Shown here piece by piece: positions 8,494-17,701 of a stretch of DNA of 36,207 nt. Positions within the stretch are counted from its first letter, which is position 1; each line of letters begins with the position of its first letter. Source of the stretch: Bacteroidales bacterium (GTDB taxonomy: Bacteria; Bacteroidota; Bacteroidia; Bacteroidales; JAADJA01). A program made the position numbers and the translations under genes. The notes beneath the pieces were generated by a model. The model saw nothing but the letters and a program-made list of their open reading frames with translations, was not told where the DNA came from and made no database searches. The stretch lies in NCBI GenBank assembly GCA_020438135.1, contig JAGQVF010000077.1:678-36884 (forward strand). Reading direction: 5' to 3'.

Positions 8494-9048
8494 ATGTCAG
8501 ATACAAATCAGCAATACGAAGAGGTAATAACAAACTGCAGGTCGGTATTCCTCAGCAAAATGAAAGACTATGGAACCGCATGGCGTATTTTGAGAACATC
8601 ATCCCTCACCGACCAGATTTATATCAAAGCCAACCGTATCAGAAGCATCACTGAAAAAAAAACATCCCGTGTTGATGAAGGAATAAAGCCAGAGTTTGTC
8701 GGGATCATTAATTATTCGGTAATGGCTCTAATTCAACTGGAACTGGGGCCTGCCGAAGATACCTCAATGGCAGAAAATAAGGCACTTTCTCTATACGAAA
8801 AGCATTTTAAAACAGCCAAAAAGCTGATGGAGGATAAAAATCATGATTATGGGGAAGCCTGGCGAAATATGCGCATCAGTTCGCTCAACGATATTATTTT
8901 AATGAAACTGCTGAGAGTGAAACAAATTGAGGATAATGAAGGGAAAACCTTTGTTTCGGAGGGGGTGGATGCCAACTATCACGATATTATAAACTATGCT
9001 GTTTTTGCATTGATCATGCTGGAAGAGGCCGGTGAAACCTCAGGTTGA
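8494..9048 (+). CDS. DUF1599 domain protein with two tandem copies
   Basis: This 184-aa cytoplasmic protein consists of two related halves. Residues 24-83 and 117-177 align as K/H-DYG-x-AWR-x-x-R-x-SSL-x-D...G-x-x-x-x-x-x-x-IINY-x-V-x-ALI-x-LE. This is the DUF1599 (nucleotide modification associated domain 1) signature, here duplicated, so the fold may be an intramolecular dimer. The family's biochemical role is not established; a link to nucleotide modification has been proposed from gene neighbourhoods elsewhere. Here it sits next to folP (divergent) and 41 bp upstream of the DoxX-like gene, an order I recall as common in Bacteroidota. No signal peptide or membrane segment is seen. Confidence 0.85.
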   Translation: MSDTNQQYEEVITNCRSVFLSKMKDYGTAWRILRTSSLTDQIYIKANRIRSITEKKTSRVDEGIKPEFVGIINYSVMALIQLELGPAEDTSMAENKALSLYEKHFKTAKKLMEDKNHDYGEAWRNMRISSLNDIILMKLLRVKQIEDNEGKTFVSEGVDANYHDIINYAVFALIMLEEAGETSG

Positions 9049-9089
9049 TCCCACTTGTAGTGTGCTAATTAGTAATTTGAATTCCGGGT

Positions 9090-10364
9090 ATGACGAAAGA
9101 AACGAATCAAAACCTTGCCATAAGCTGGCTTTTATTTTTTGCAGTGCTTGTATCGGGATACCTGATCTCGGTTTTTGAAGCGCTGAATTATTTTTACCTC
9201 ACAGCACTTATTGGCCTTATTGTAATGATGGTTGTTTTCAACAATCACTTTGTAAGGATCCAGCGATCACTTTTCAGGGTATTTATCGGAACGGTTTTTA
9301 TATTCAGCGGGATTGTAAAAGGCATCGATCCCGTTGGAACCCAATATCGCATCGAAGATTATTTTATTGCTTTCGGAACTGAATGGGCTTTACCGCTCGC
9401 GCTTCCTTTGGCCGTTTTTCTGAGTTCATTTGAGTTTATCCTGGGTGTTACGATCTTGTTTAAAATATGGATGAATGTGTCAGGCTGGCTCCTGGTTCTG
9501 GTGATGGGTTTTTTTACGGTCGTAACCATCAATGATGCGGTTAACAATCCTGTTCCTGATTGTGGTTGCTTTGGAGATGCTCTTGTGATTTCCAATTGGC
9601 AGACATTGTATAAAAACCTGGTGATCGATGCTATGCTTGTTATCGTATTTCTCGGACGGAGAAAAACAAAACCTCTTTTCAGCTTTGCAGTGGGAAATAT
9701 TGTTTTCCTGATTTCGCTTGCCGGTTTTGTCTGGTTCCAGATATATAGTATCCGGCATTTGCCTTTTATCGATTTTCGCAACTGGAAAGTGGGTAAAAAA
9801 CTGGTCCATGAAAACCCTGAACCGGCCAGGTATTACCTCACATATAAAAACAAGAACACAGGAGAGGAGAAAGAATATCTTTCGCCTGATTATCCTTATA
9901 ACGACACAGCCTGGCTTGCTGAATGGGAATTTGTAAGCCAGCGGACCGTTGACCCGAATCCCCGGTTGCATGATCTCGCTGCTGAAGATATGGAAGGCAA
10001 CAATGTTACAGAGCAATTAACCGGCAATCCGGGCTATCAGTTTCTGCTGGTGGCTTATAACCTTAATAAATCCAACCAGGAAGCTATGTCAGAAGTAAGG
10101 GATCTTGTTGATTCCTGTTATGAAAACGGTATTTCTTTTGCTGTTTTAACTGCCAGCTTGCCTGATGACATCAGCGAATTTCAAGAAAAATACCCGTTGC
10201 AGGCAGATTTTTTCCTGGCTGATGATATCACCCTCATGGCCATGATACGATCTAATCCCGGATTGATCCTCCTGAAAAACGGTGTGGTGGCTGATAAGTG
10301 GCACTATAATGATTTCCCGAAATTCAACCGGTTGGTTTTGCGATTTCCAGATATGCAACCCTGA
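9090..10364 (+). CDS. BT_3928-type DoxX/MauE-like membrane protein with thioredoxin-like tail
   Basis: In this 424-aa protein, residues 1-220 carry about six membrane helices. FSGIVKGIDPVG (72-83) is a DoxX hallmark and PDCGCFGD (156-163) is typical of the DoxX/MauE-type redox-linked membrane domain; Cys158 and Cys160 would face one side of the membrane. After a linker, residues 290-424 look like a thioredoxin fold, with a strand-helix pattern and a late proline-containing strand (NPGLILLKNG). The CxxC active site is absent; only Cys343 remains. A role in membrane electron transfer to thiol proteins is inferred from the family and not shown. It lies between the DUF1599 gene and tpiA, with 103 bp before tpiA, enough for a separate promoter. 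Confidence 0.85.
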   Translation: MTKETNQNLAISWLLFFAVLVSGYLISVFEALNYFYLTALIGLIVMMVVFNNHFVRIQRSLFRVFIGTVFIFSGIVKGIDPVGTQYRIEDYFIAFGTEWALPLALPLAVFLSSFEFILGVTILFKIWMNVSGWLLVLVMGFFTVVTINDAVNNPVPDCGCFGDALVISNWQTLYKNLVIDAMLVIVFLGRRKTKPLFSFAVGNIVFLISLAGFVWFQIYSIRHLPFIDFRNWKVGKKLVHENPEPARYYLTYKNKNTGEEKEYLSPDYPYNDTAWLAEWEFVSQRTVDPNPRLHDLAAEDMEGNNVTEQLTGNPGYQFLLVAYNLNKSNQEAMSEVRDLVDSCYENGISFAVLTASLPDDISEFQEKYPLQADFFLADDITLMAMIRSNPGLILLKNGVVADKWHYNDFPKFNRLVLRFPDMQP

Positions 10365-10426
10365 GGTGTTGATAATTCATGTAAAAAAATTTCTTCTGTT
10401 TACTGATCGGGCTGTGTGTTTACAAG

Positions 10427-10434
10427 TACCTTTG
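10427..10434 (+). promoter_or_regulatory. -7 box upstream of tpiA
   Basis: TACCTTTG matches TAnnTTTG and lies 33 bp before the tpiA start in a 103-bp gap. The expected TTG at -33 is not clear. It could start the tpiA-prmA-1497-aa-plsY transcript. Confidence 0.5.
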
Positions 10435-10467
10435 AAAATCTATTAAAATCTTTAAAAACTGACAATT

Positions 10468-11223
10468 ATGAGAACAAAAATAGTAGCCGGCAATTGGAAA
10501 ATGAATTTAACTTTCGAACAAGCCGACGACCTGGTTAATGAAATCCTCGATTACCTTAAAGATAATCCAACTGAAAATGGTGTAATAGTTTGTCCGCCTG
10601 CTTGTTACCTTGAGCTTGCCTCCGACCTGGCTTTCGAAAGTGAAATGTTTGTCGGTGCTCAGAATATCAGCCAGCATGCATCGGGAGCCTACACAGGCGA
10701 AATTTCAGCCGCCATGTTGTTATCGATGGATGTTAATTATGCCATCATCGGTCATAGCGAACGCCGGAAATATTTTGGCGAAAGCAATGAAATGTTAGCT
10801 GCTAAGGTTGATCAGGCTTTGAAACACGAAATTTCCCCAATCTTCTGTTGTGGCGAACAGTTGGCAGAAAGACAGCAGGGAAATCATTTCGATGTGGTTA
10901 AAAATCAATTGCAGGAATCGGTTTTCCATCTTGATAAAGTTGACTTTGGAAATCTTATCATCGCTTATGAACCTGTGTGGGCAATCGGTACGGGTGAAAA
11001 TGCCACCCCTGAACAGGCCCAGGAGATGCACTCCTATATCAGGAGCCTGATCCGTGATAAATACAATGAGGAGGTTGCAGAAAATACTACCATTCTTTAC
11101 GGCGGCAGTTGCAATCCGAAAAATGCAAAAGAACTTTTTGCCAACCCCGATGTAGATGGAGGACTCATTGGTGGTGCTTCTCTGAAATCAGACGATTTTA
11201 TTAAAATTATCGAAGCGCTTTAA
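10468..11223 (+). CDS. tpiA: Triosephosphate isomerase
   Basis: TpiA interconverts dihydroxyacetone phosphate and glyceraldehyde 3-phosphate in glycolysis. The 251-aa protein has normal length and all catalytic elements: Asn9 and Lys11 in AGNWKMN, His96 in IIGHSERR, Glu168 in AYEPVWAIGTG, and the phosphate-binding GGS near Tyr-Gly-Gly-Ser-Cys. It is cytoplasmic. It is followed after 20 bp by prmA, so the two are probably co-transcribed. Confidence 0.98.
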   Translation: MRTKIVAGNWKMNLTFEQADDLVNEILDYLKDNPTENGVIVCPPACYLELASDLAFESEMFVGAQNISQHASGAYTGEISAAMLLSMDVNYAIIGHSERRKYFGESNEMLAAKVDQALKHEISPIFCCGEQLAERQQGNHFDVVKNQLQESVFHLDKVDFGNLIIAYEPVWAIGTGENATPEQAQEMHSYIRSLIRDKYNEEVAENTTILYGGSCNPKNAKELFANPDVDGGLIGGASLKSDDFIKIIEAL

Positions 11224-11243
11224 AATTGTTTCATCCGGTTTTT

Positions 11244-12074
11244 ATGAACTACTTTGAAATACATTTTTTTATCGACCCGCTCTCTCCGGGATCGGAAATT
11301 CTGATGGCTGAGCTTTCAGAAACCGGATACGAAAGTTTCATGGAAGTGGAAGAAGGATTGCTGGCATATATACCCGAAAATATTTTTAAAGAGTCTGATA
11401 TCAAAAGAGTTGCTGAAAAACTGGAACCTCAGTTTTCAATTTCATGGAAGGCTCATCAGGTTCCTGATCAAAACTGGAATAAAGTTTGGGAATCGGATTA
11501 TCAGCCTGTGGTAATCAAAAACAGCATTTATATTTATGCTCCTTTCCACCAGGTGAACGATTCGTATACATATCAGATTGAAATTGAACCCAGAATGTCG
11601 TTTGGAACAGCACATCACGAAACAACTTCCCTGATGATGGAGTGGATGCTTCAGGAAGATCTCACGGGAAAAACTGTTCTCGATATGGGTTGCGGCACTG
11701 GTATACTTGCCATACTCGCTGAAATGATGGGTGCTGCAAAGGTGGTAGCCATCGACAACGATTCAAATGCCGTTGATAATTGTCGCGATAACATCAAAAA
11801 AAATAAATGCAAAAAGATTGGCGTTTTGTTGGGTGATTCCTCTGCAATAACAGGATCATTTGATCTGATCCTGGCAAATATCAATACCAATATTTTGTTG
11901 GCTGATATAGAGATATACAGCAAATCATTAGCCAGGGGAGGAGTTTTACTGTTAAGTGGATTTTATAAAAGCGACTTTCAAAAAATTGCAGACAAATCGA
12001 AATACAATGGAATCCACACCGAAGGGTTGCTGGAGAAAAATAACTGGGTCGCTGCCAGGTTTATCAAGTCCTGA
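11244..12074 (+). CDS. prmA: Ribosomal protein L11 methyltransferase
   Basis: PrmA is the SAM-dependent methyltransferase that modifies ribosomal protein L11. The 276-aa protein has the short N-terminal domain, the family motif MSFGTAHHETT (about 118-128, usually FGTGxHxTT), SAM-binding motif I VLDMGCGTGIL (145-155), the acidic motif AIDNDSNAV, and motif IV ILANINTNIL. The ATG at 11244 is chosen; the upstream TTG at 11226 would only add six residues without family support. The gene is 20 bp after tpiA and 8 bp before the 1497-aa gene. Confidence 0.95.
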   Translation: MNYFEIHFFIDPLSPGSEILMAELSETGYESFMEVEEGLLAYIPENIFKESDIKRVAEKLEPQFSISWKAHQVPDQNWNKVWESDYQPVVIKNSIYIYAPFHQVNDSYTYQIEIEPRMSFGTAHHETTSLMMEWMLQEDLTGKTVLDMGCGTGILAILAEMMGAAKVVAIDNDSNAVDNCRDNIKKNKCKKIGVLLGDSSAITGSFDLILANINTNILLADIEIYSKSLARGGVLLLSGFYKSDFQKIADKSKYNGIHTEGLLEKNNWVAARFIKS

Positions 12075-12082
12075 TTTTTATT

Positions 12083-15000
12083 ATGGATAGAAAACTTATC
12101 ATTTTTATACTTTTTTACGCGGTTGTAATTGTTTCACCGCCTCTTTTTTCACAAAAGTTTTCTGAGTTTTCACAGAATTCTGAGGAGTTTCTCGATCAGC
12201 TCGATAATCTTTTTTCACAGGTAAACAGCAAAGAAGATAAAGACGCCAGTGAAGATATGTTGGAACAATATATCGAATACTGGAATACCGGAGTCTTTAC
12301 AAAAGAGATGAAGATCAGGATGAACGAAACCTGTAATCTTATGCTCAAACGCCGGATGAAAGCCTATCCGGATTTTTATAACTATTTGTCCGCCAATATG
12401 GGACTAATGGATTACGATCACCCGATTGAAAGTTATGAAGCCTGGAACAAGAGTGTTGATGAGTTGGTTAATGACAAAAGAAGTTCACAACCCATTAAAA
12501 AATTTCTGGAAACAAGTTACCGGTTGCTTTATGGCAATATTTTATACGAATCCAGAGCAACAGCCTGGAAATCGAGTACCTACGAATTTGTTTTTGAATA
12601 CGATAGTGTCCCGAAAGTTGTTTTCGATGATCTCGATCTTACTTGTACGGCCTACAGCGATAGTTCTGTCATTTTTAATACGAAAGGGATTTATTATCCC
12701 ATCGATAACTATTGGATCGGGGAAAAAGGAAAAGTTGACTGGAGAAGAGCGGGTTATGCTTCCGATAAAGTATATGCTGAACTGGGCAGCTATACCATAA
12801 GTTTGAGCTTTTCGAGGTTTAGTGCAGATTCTGTTAAATTTTATCATAAAGATTATTGGGAAAAACCGTTATTGGGAAGCCTTGAAGAAAAAGTACTTGC
12901 CAACGTAACAGAAGAAAAAGCAACCTATCCGCAGTTTGTCTCCTACAACACTGAGGTTGAGATCAGGTCGGTGTATAAGGACGTAGATTATCTCGGCGGT
13001 ATTGAAGTCAGAGGACGGAAACTGATTGGTATCGGACATGAAGGAAAACTTGCTTCTCTCACTTTTAAAAAGGATAAAAGGGAATTTATCAAGGTTTTAT
13101 CGGATAATTATATAATTTATCCTGACAAGGTATCATCAGCATTTGCTACGGCAACCATTCATTTTGAGGAGGATTCGGTTTTTCATCCCGGCGTAAAACT
13201 GAACTATGTGGCGGATATCAGAGAATTGTCGCTGATCCGCGCAGGAGAGGGAAGCTCTAAAAGTCCTTTTTATGATAGTTTCCACAACCTCGACATCTAT
13301 TCTGAGGCGATCTACTGGAAAATGGATGATCCCTACATCAACTTTGAACCGGTGAAGGGTTCGCTCGGTTTGGGACGGGCTACCTTTGAATCGAGCAACT
13401 ACTTTTCCAAACCGAGGTATCTGAAACTACAGGGTATTGATCTAACCAATCCCCTCAATGTAATTAAAGAATACGCCAATAAGTATAATGTGAGTGAAGT
13501 ATCGGTTCAGGGATTAGCCGAAGAAATGAGAATACCCCAGGACCAGGTTATTGCCCTGCTGGTAAATCTCTCAAACCAGGGTTTTGTAATTTATGAAAGA
13601 GAAGATAAAAAAGCACGCATCAAGGATAAATTGTTCGATTATATTGATGCGGTAAATAAAAAAATTGACTACGACGTAATTCAATTTAATTCCGAAACCT
13701 ATGGTACTCAAAATGCATCGCTCGAACTGGATAGTTTCGATCTTAAATTATACGGAGTTAAATACTTCTTCCTGAGCGATTCACAAAACGTTTTTATATT
13801 CCCGAACAATCAGCAGCTAATTGTTAAAAGAGGGATGGATTTTGTGTTTTCGGGAAGGGTGCATGCCGGAACATTCGATTTTTATGCACGACAGGTAAAT
13901 TTTAATTACGATCAGTTTAAAATGGACATGCCTGTTATCGACTCCATGAGTTTTCATGTTCCCAGTTTTGAGAAAGATGAATACGGCAGACGAAAGCAGA
14001 AAAAAGTCAGGAATGTTATCTCAGATCTGGGTGGCGATCTTTACATCGACGATCCGAACAACAAATCGGGGTTGAAAAACTTTCCGAAGTACCCGATCTT
14101 TTCAAGTACCAAGGATGCCTATGTTTATTATGACGATCCCTCCATATTTAACGGAGTTTATGAGAGGGATAAGTTCTATTTTTACCTCTACCCGTTCACC
14201 ATCGACAGCCTGGATAATTTTAAAACAGAGCTTTTGCAATTTGAAGGATACCTGGCATCAGCAGGAATATTTCCTGATATAGAAGACACCCTGCGTGTGC
14301 AACGTGATTATTCGCTTGGATTCGAAACCCAAACACCTGAAGCAGGATTTGATACCTACGGAGGAAAAGGAACTTACTTTGCCAAAATCAAACTTAGCAA
14401 TGAAGGTTTGAGAGGAAACGGTTTTTTGAAATATCTCACATCAACCTCCTGGTCGGGCGATTACAGGTTTTTCCCGGATTCCTGTACCACCCTGGCTGAC
14501 AAATTTATCATCGATGAACAGTTAACACCCGTAGAATACCCGCAGGTGAGTGCCATCAATGTGTTTCAGCATTGGCGACCGTACGAGGATTATATGACGG
14601 TGAAATACACAGATATCCCCATCGATATGTTCAATCAGCAATCGCATTTGCTTGGCAAACTCGTGCTTTCGCCGGCAAGCTTAAGAGGTGCCGGGCTCAT
14701 GAGCTTTGAAGATGCGGAAATGCGATCTAAAATGTACAATTTTAAACAGCATGAGATTTTTGCCGATTCAGCCGACTTTAGTCTTAAATCTGCTGAATAT
14801 ATACAGTCGGCATTTGCGACCAATAATTATAAATCGCATATCGATTTCAATGAACGGATGGGGAATTTCGTGTCGAACGGGGGTGCCTCCTTTGTTGAGT
14901 TTCCGATTAATCAATACATCTGTTTGATCGACGAATTCGACTGGTTTATGGATTCTTATGAAATTGCAATCGGCAGCACTGATCGTGAAGCAGAAATGGC

Positions 15001-16576
15001 ACAATATAATAACCTGACCATCCGAGAACTCATTGATGTTCCGTTGAAGGGATCAGAGTTTATCTCCATACATCCAGAGCAGGATTCTTTGCGTTTTATT
15101 TCTACCACAGCCAACTATAATCTCAAAGAGTATACTTTATATGCCGATGACGTGAAATATTTGCGTGTAGCTGATGCGGCTATTTTTCCTGCCGATCGAA
15201 AAATTGTGATAAAACCGGATGCCAAAATGAATACAATTGCAAACGCGAAAATTCTGGCCAACACCGTAACCCGCTACCACGAAATTTATGATGCAGTGAT
15301 TGATGTTAAAGGACGCAAAAAATATATAGGGATCGGAAACTATGATTATGTGGATGAAAATGATCAACGGCAGCAGGTGTTTTTACGTGAGTTAGGAGTT
15401 GATGCTACCTATCAGACCGTTGGTAGCGGGAAAGTGTCGGACACAACCGGCTTTAAGCTTAGCAAGGATTTTTATTTCACAGGAAACATCAATCTTTCGG
15501 CCAATAATGAATTTCTCAATTTTGACGGTGGATTCCGTATCCGCGAAACATGTAACAGAGAGATCGGTAAATGGGTGAAATTTAATTCCGATATCAATCC
15601 CAAGGATATCTATATTGACATTGTGCCGGATCTGTTCTCGATCAATCAGGATAAAATCGAAACGGCTATCATGTTTTCTAACGAGCTGAACCAGTTTTAT
15701 TCTGGATTCCTGCGGCAGAAAAAGGCACAGAGCGATCAGATAGTATTTAAATCCAATGGTTATATTCGTTACGACAAGTTTATGGATGAATATGATATTG
15801 GTAGTAAGGAAAAACTAAAGGGATTGACACTTGAAGGAAATGAATTATCACTTAACAGACGCGAATGTATTTTGGCAGGCGAAGGTAAACTTGACCTCGG
15901 GGCAGTTTTGGGCCGTGTTGAGCTGGAATCATATGGTAATATTAAACACTTTATGATACCCGATTCAACACAGTTTAACCTTGTTCTGACCATTGACTTC
16001 CCCTTTGATCAGAAAGCACTTGAATTCGTTTCCAATAGTTTGGCTGAACAGAATCTGAAAGCAGTTGATATTACCAGACCGGTTTTCCTGAAAGCACTTA
16101 CAGATATTCTCGGTGCCAAAGAGGCTGAAAAAATCGTTTCGGATATCAAACTGTTTGGAAAGTTCAGGAAATATCCATCAGATCTTGAAAAAACGTTTGT
16201 TCTTTCTGATGTAAGACTCAGGTGGAATTATGCAACCCGTTCGTTTATTAGCTACGGACCATTGGGATTGAGTAGTGTTGGTAAACAACAGGTCAACAAA
16301 TATGTAAAAGGTTATGTGGAAGTTCAGCGCATGCGGACGGGTGATGTTTTAAACATTTATATTGAATTTGACGATGGACGTAAATGGTATTATTTCAACT
16401 ACCGGAATAACCTTATGCAAACCATCTCTTCCGATACTGAATACAATAACTACATTCGCGATTTGAAAGATGATAAACGAAAAGTAAAGAAGGACAAGGA
16501 AGGAGAAGAGTACAGTTTTATCATTTCGAATCTCCGGAAAAAGACAGATTTCCTGAGACGCGTAGTAGAGCAATAA
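12083..16576 (+). CDS. Large exported protein of unknown function with internal winged-helix-like segment
   Basis: I do not recognise this 1497-aa protein. A signal peptide (1-24, ending L-F-S-Q) predicts export. Residues 25-165 are alpha-helical and charged. Most of the rest is rich in short alternating strands with many Y, F, D and N residues, as in periplasmic or outer-membrane beta-structures. Residues 457-516 look different: helix, then VQGLAEEMRIPQDQVIALL, then NQGFVIYERED, a winged-helix pattern. Two related G-L/S-L-R-G-x-G motifs occur at 774-780 and 866-872. The strand stretches near 580-615, 1000-1040 and 1130-1155 faintly recall OstA/LptA-type beta repeats, which is only a suggestion. 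No sorting domain or lipobox is present. It starts 8 bp after prmA and ends 10 bp before plsY, so it is in that operon. Confidence 0.8.
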   Translation: MDRKLIIFILFYAVVIVSPPLFSQKFSEFSQNSEEFLDQLDNLFSQVNSKEDKDASEDMLEQYIEYWNTGVFTKEMKIRMNETCNLMLKRRMKAYPDFYNYLSANMGLMDYDHPIESYEAWNKSVDELVNDKRSSQPIKKFLETSYRLLYGNILYESRATAWKSSTYEFVFEYDSVPKVVFDDLDLTCTAYSDSSVIFNTKGIYYPIDNYWIGEKGKVDWRRAGYASDKVYAELGSYTISLSFSRFSADSVKFYHKDYWEKPLLGSLEEKVLANVTEEKATYPQFVSYNTEVEIRSVYKDVDYLGGIEVRGRKLIGIGHEGKLASLTFKKDKREFIKVLSDNYIIYPDKVSSAFATATIHFEEDSVFHPGVKLNYVADIRELSLIRAGEGSSKSPFYDSFHNLDIYSEAIYWKMDDPYINFEPVKGSLGLGRATFESSNYFSKPRYLKLQGIDLTNPLNVIKEYANKYNVSEVSVQGLAEEMRIPQDQVIALLVNLSNQGFVIYEREDKKARIKDKLFDYIDAVNKKIDYDVIQFNSETYGTQNASLELDSFDLKLYGVKYFFLSDSQNVFIFPNNQQLIVKRGMDFVFSGRVHAGTFDFYARQVNFNYDQFKMDMPVIDSMSFHVPSFEKDEYGRRKQKKVRNVISDLGGDLYIDDPNNKSGLKNFPKYPIFSSTKDAYVYYDDPSIFNGVYERDKFYFYLYPFTIDSLDNFKTELLQFEGYLASAGIFPDIEDTLRVQRDYSLGFETQTPEAGFDTYGGKGTYFAKIKLSNEGLRGNGFLKYLTSTSWSGDYRFFPDSCTTLADKFIIDEQLTPVEYPQVSAINVFQHWRPYEDYMTVKYTDIPIDMFNQQSHLLGKLVLSPASLRGAGLMSFEDAEMRSKMYNFKQHEIFADSADFSLKSAEYIQSAFATNNYKSHIDFNERMGNFVSNGGASFVEFPINQYICLIDEFDWFMDSYEIAIGSTDREAEMAQYNNLTIRELIDVPLKGSEFISIHPEQDSLRFISTTANYNLKEYTLYADDVKYLRVADAAIFPADRKIVIKPDAKMNTIANAKILANTVTRYHEIYDAVIDVKGRKKYIGIGNYDYVDENDQRQQVFLRELGVDATYQTVGSGKVSDTTGFKLSKDFYFTGNINLSANNEFLNFDGGFRIRETCNREIGKWVKFNSDINPKDIYIDIVPDLFSINQDKIETAIMFSNELNQFYSGFLRQKKAQSDQIVFKSNGYIRYDKFMDEYDIGSKEKLKGLTLEGNELSLNRRECILAGEGKLDLGAVLGRVELESYGNIKHFMIPDSTQFNLVLTIDFPFDQKALEFVSNSLAEQNLKAVDITRPVFLKALTDILGAKEAEKIVSDIKLFGKFRKYPSDLEKTFVLSDVRLRWNYATRSFISYGPLGLSSVGKQQVNKYVKGYVEVQRMRTGDVLNIYIEFDDGRKWYYFNYRNNLMQTISSDTEYNNYIRDLKDDKRKVKKDKEGEEYSFIISNLRKKTDFLRRVVEQ

Positions 16577-16586
16577 ACACAGTGTT

Positions 16587-17228
16587 ATGATTTGGATAAT
16601 TGTAGCAATAATTCTGGCTTATCTCATAGGTTCAATACCCACATCGGTGTGGATTGGCCGGATGTTTTACAATGTGGATGTAAGAACCCAGGGAAGTGGA
16701 AATGCAGGAGCCACCAATACCATCAGGGTATTGGGATTAAAAGCAGGTATTCCTGTATTGCTTATCGATGTTTTCAAAGGTTGGTTATCGGTTTTTATTG
16801 CCCACTTTTTTTACACTGAAACCGGAACATTTCCTGATTTGGTTGACCTTAAAATTATGCTGGCATCAGCAGCGGTTATCGGCCATGTTTTTCCGGTTTA
16901 TGTTGGCTTTAAAGGCGGTAAGGGAATTGCGACCTTATTGGGTATCGGTTTGGCTCTTTATCCCACAGCCGCCCTGATTACACTCGGAATATTTATTATT
17001 GTTTTTATTTCAACCCGCTATGTTTCACTTGGGTCAATTATCGCTACTGTTACTTTTCCCATCACCGAAATTTTGGTACTCGGACACGATACATATATAA
17101 GTTTAATGATCCTGGCCGTGGCTGTTGCTATTTTTGGACCGCTTACCCATCGTAAAAATATCCGTAGACTTATTCGCGGTGAGGAATCGAAATTCACTTT
17201 CCGGAAAAAGAAAAAAGGTTCAGGGTAA
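16587..17228 (+). CDS. plsY: Acyl-phosphate:glycerol-3-phosphate acyltransferase
   Basis: PlsY transfers an acyl group from acyl-phosphate to glycerol-3-phosphate, the first step in phospholipid synthesis at the inner membrane. The 213-aa protein has the family's roughly five membrane helices and its conserved loops: GSIPTSVWIGR (15-25), GSGNAGATN (36-44), FKGGKG (108-113) and the C-terminal THRKNIRRL (187-195). The tail is lysine-rich. The start is 10 bp after the stop of the large exported protein, so it is probably the last gene of the tpiA-prmA operon. A weak 5-bp hairpin (17253-17268) lies downstream without a good T-run. Confidence 0.97.
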   Translation: MIWIIVAIILAYLIGSIPTSVWIGRMFYNVDVRTQGSGNAGATNTIRVLGLKAGIPVLLIDVFKGWLSVFIAHFFYTETGTFPDLVDLKIMLASAAVIGHVFPVYVGFKGGKGIATLLGIGLALYPTAALITLGIFIIVFISTRYVSLGSIIATVTFPITEILVLGHDTYISLMILAVAVAIFGPLTHRKNIRRLIRGEESKFTFRKKKKGSG

Positions 17229-17701
17229 TCAACTGAATTTTCAATGTTCTGTTCTCCGATTATGGAGATTATATTATTTTGAAACCAACCGGACTACCAG
17301 AAGTTTTTTAAGCACAGTTAAATCGAAAAGAGTTTCACAAAAATACCTGGTAATTAACTGAAATTCAGGTTGTAGGTTGTTTTAATCAAGGTGAGATAGC
17401 TGAATTTTCCTCCCCGATTTTACAGGTAATCAGAGATTTTTAATCTGCAAGTTATTAAACAGAATAAGCCCTGAATCAGGTTGAAATGTCTGTTTAATGC
17501 TCAGACAATGAGCACTTTAAGACTCGTATTAGTCCATTTGGCTATAATTGTTAATAAGTTTTTTGTATCCTGTGTAAAAAACTCAATATCAATTAGATAT
17601 ATCGAATGGTATAAACATTGATTAGGAGATGTTGAATATTGAAATTCATGCATTCAGACAAAGCACATACAGTTCTACGGAATTTCACAAAAAATCTCAA
17701 C
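17229..17701. other. Long gene-free stretch with nested hairpins
   Basis: Between plsY and the repeat-protein start there is no convincing gene. It contains an 11-bp palindrome CCTGAATCAGG (17470-17480) and two hairpins that cannot form together: TGTCTG (17487-17492) with CAGACA (17502-17507), and TGCTCA (17498-17503) with TGAGCA (17509-17514). No TAnnTTTG box was found; an isolated TATAAT at 17551 has no matching partner. An AGGAG at 17623-17627 precedes alternative starts of the next gene. Confidence 0.5.

Noticed and set aside
17551..17556. TATAAT box before the repeat-protein gene
   Set aside because: No -35 element at a proper distance, and this consensus is not the one used by Bacteroidota housekeeping genes.
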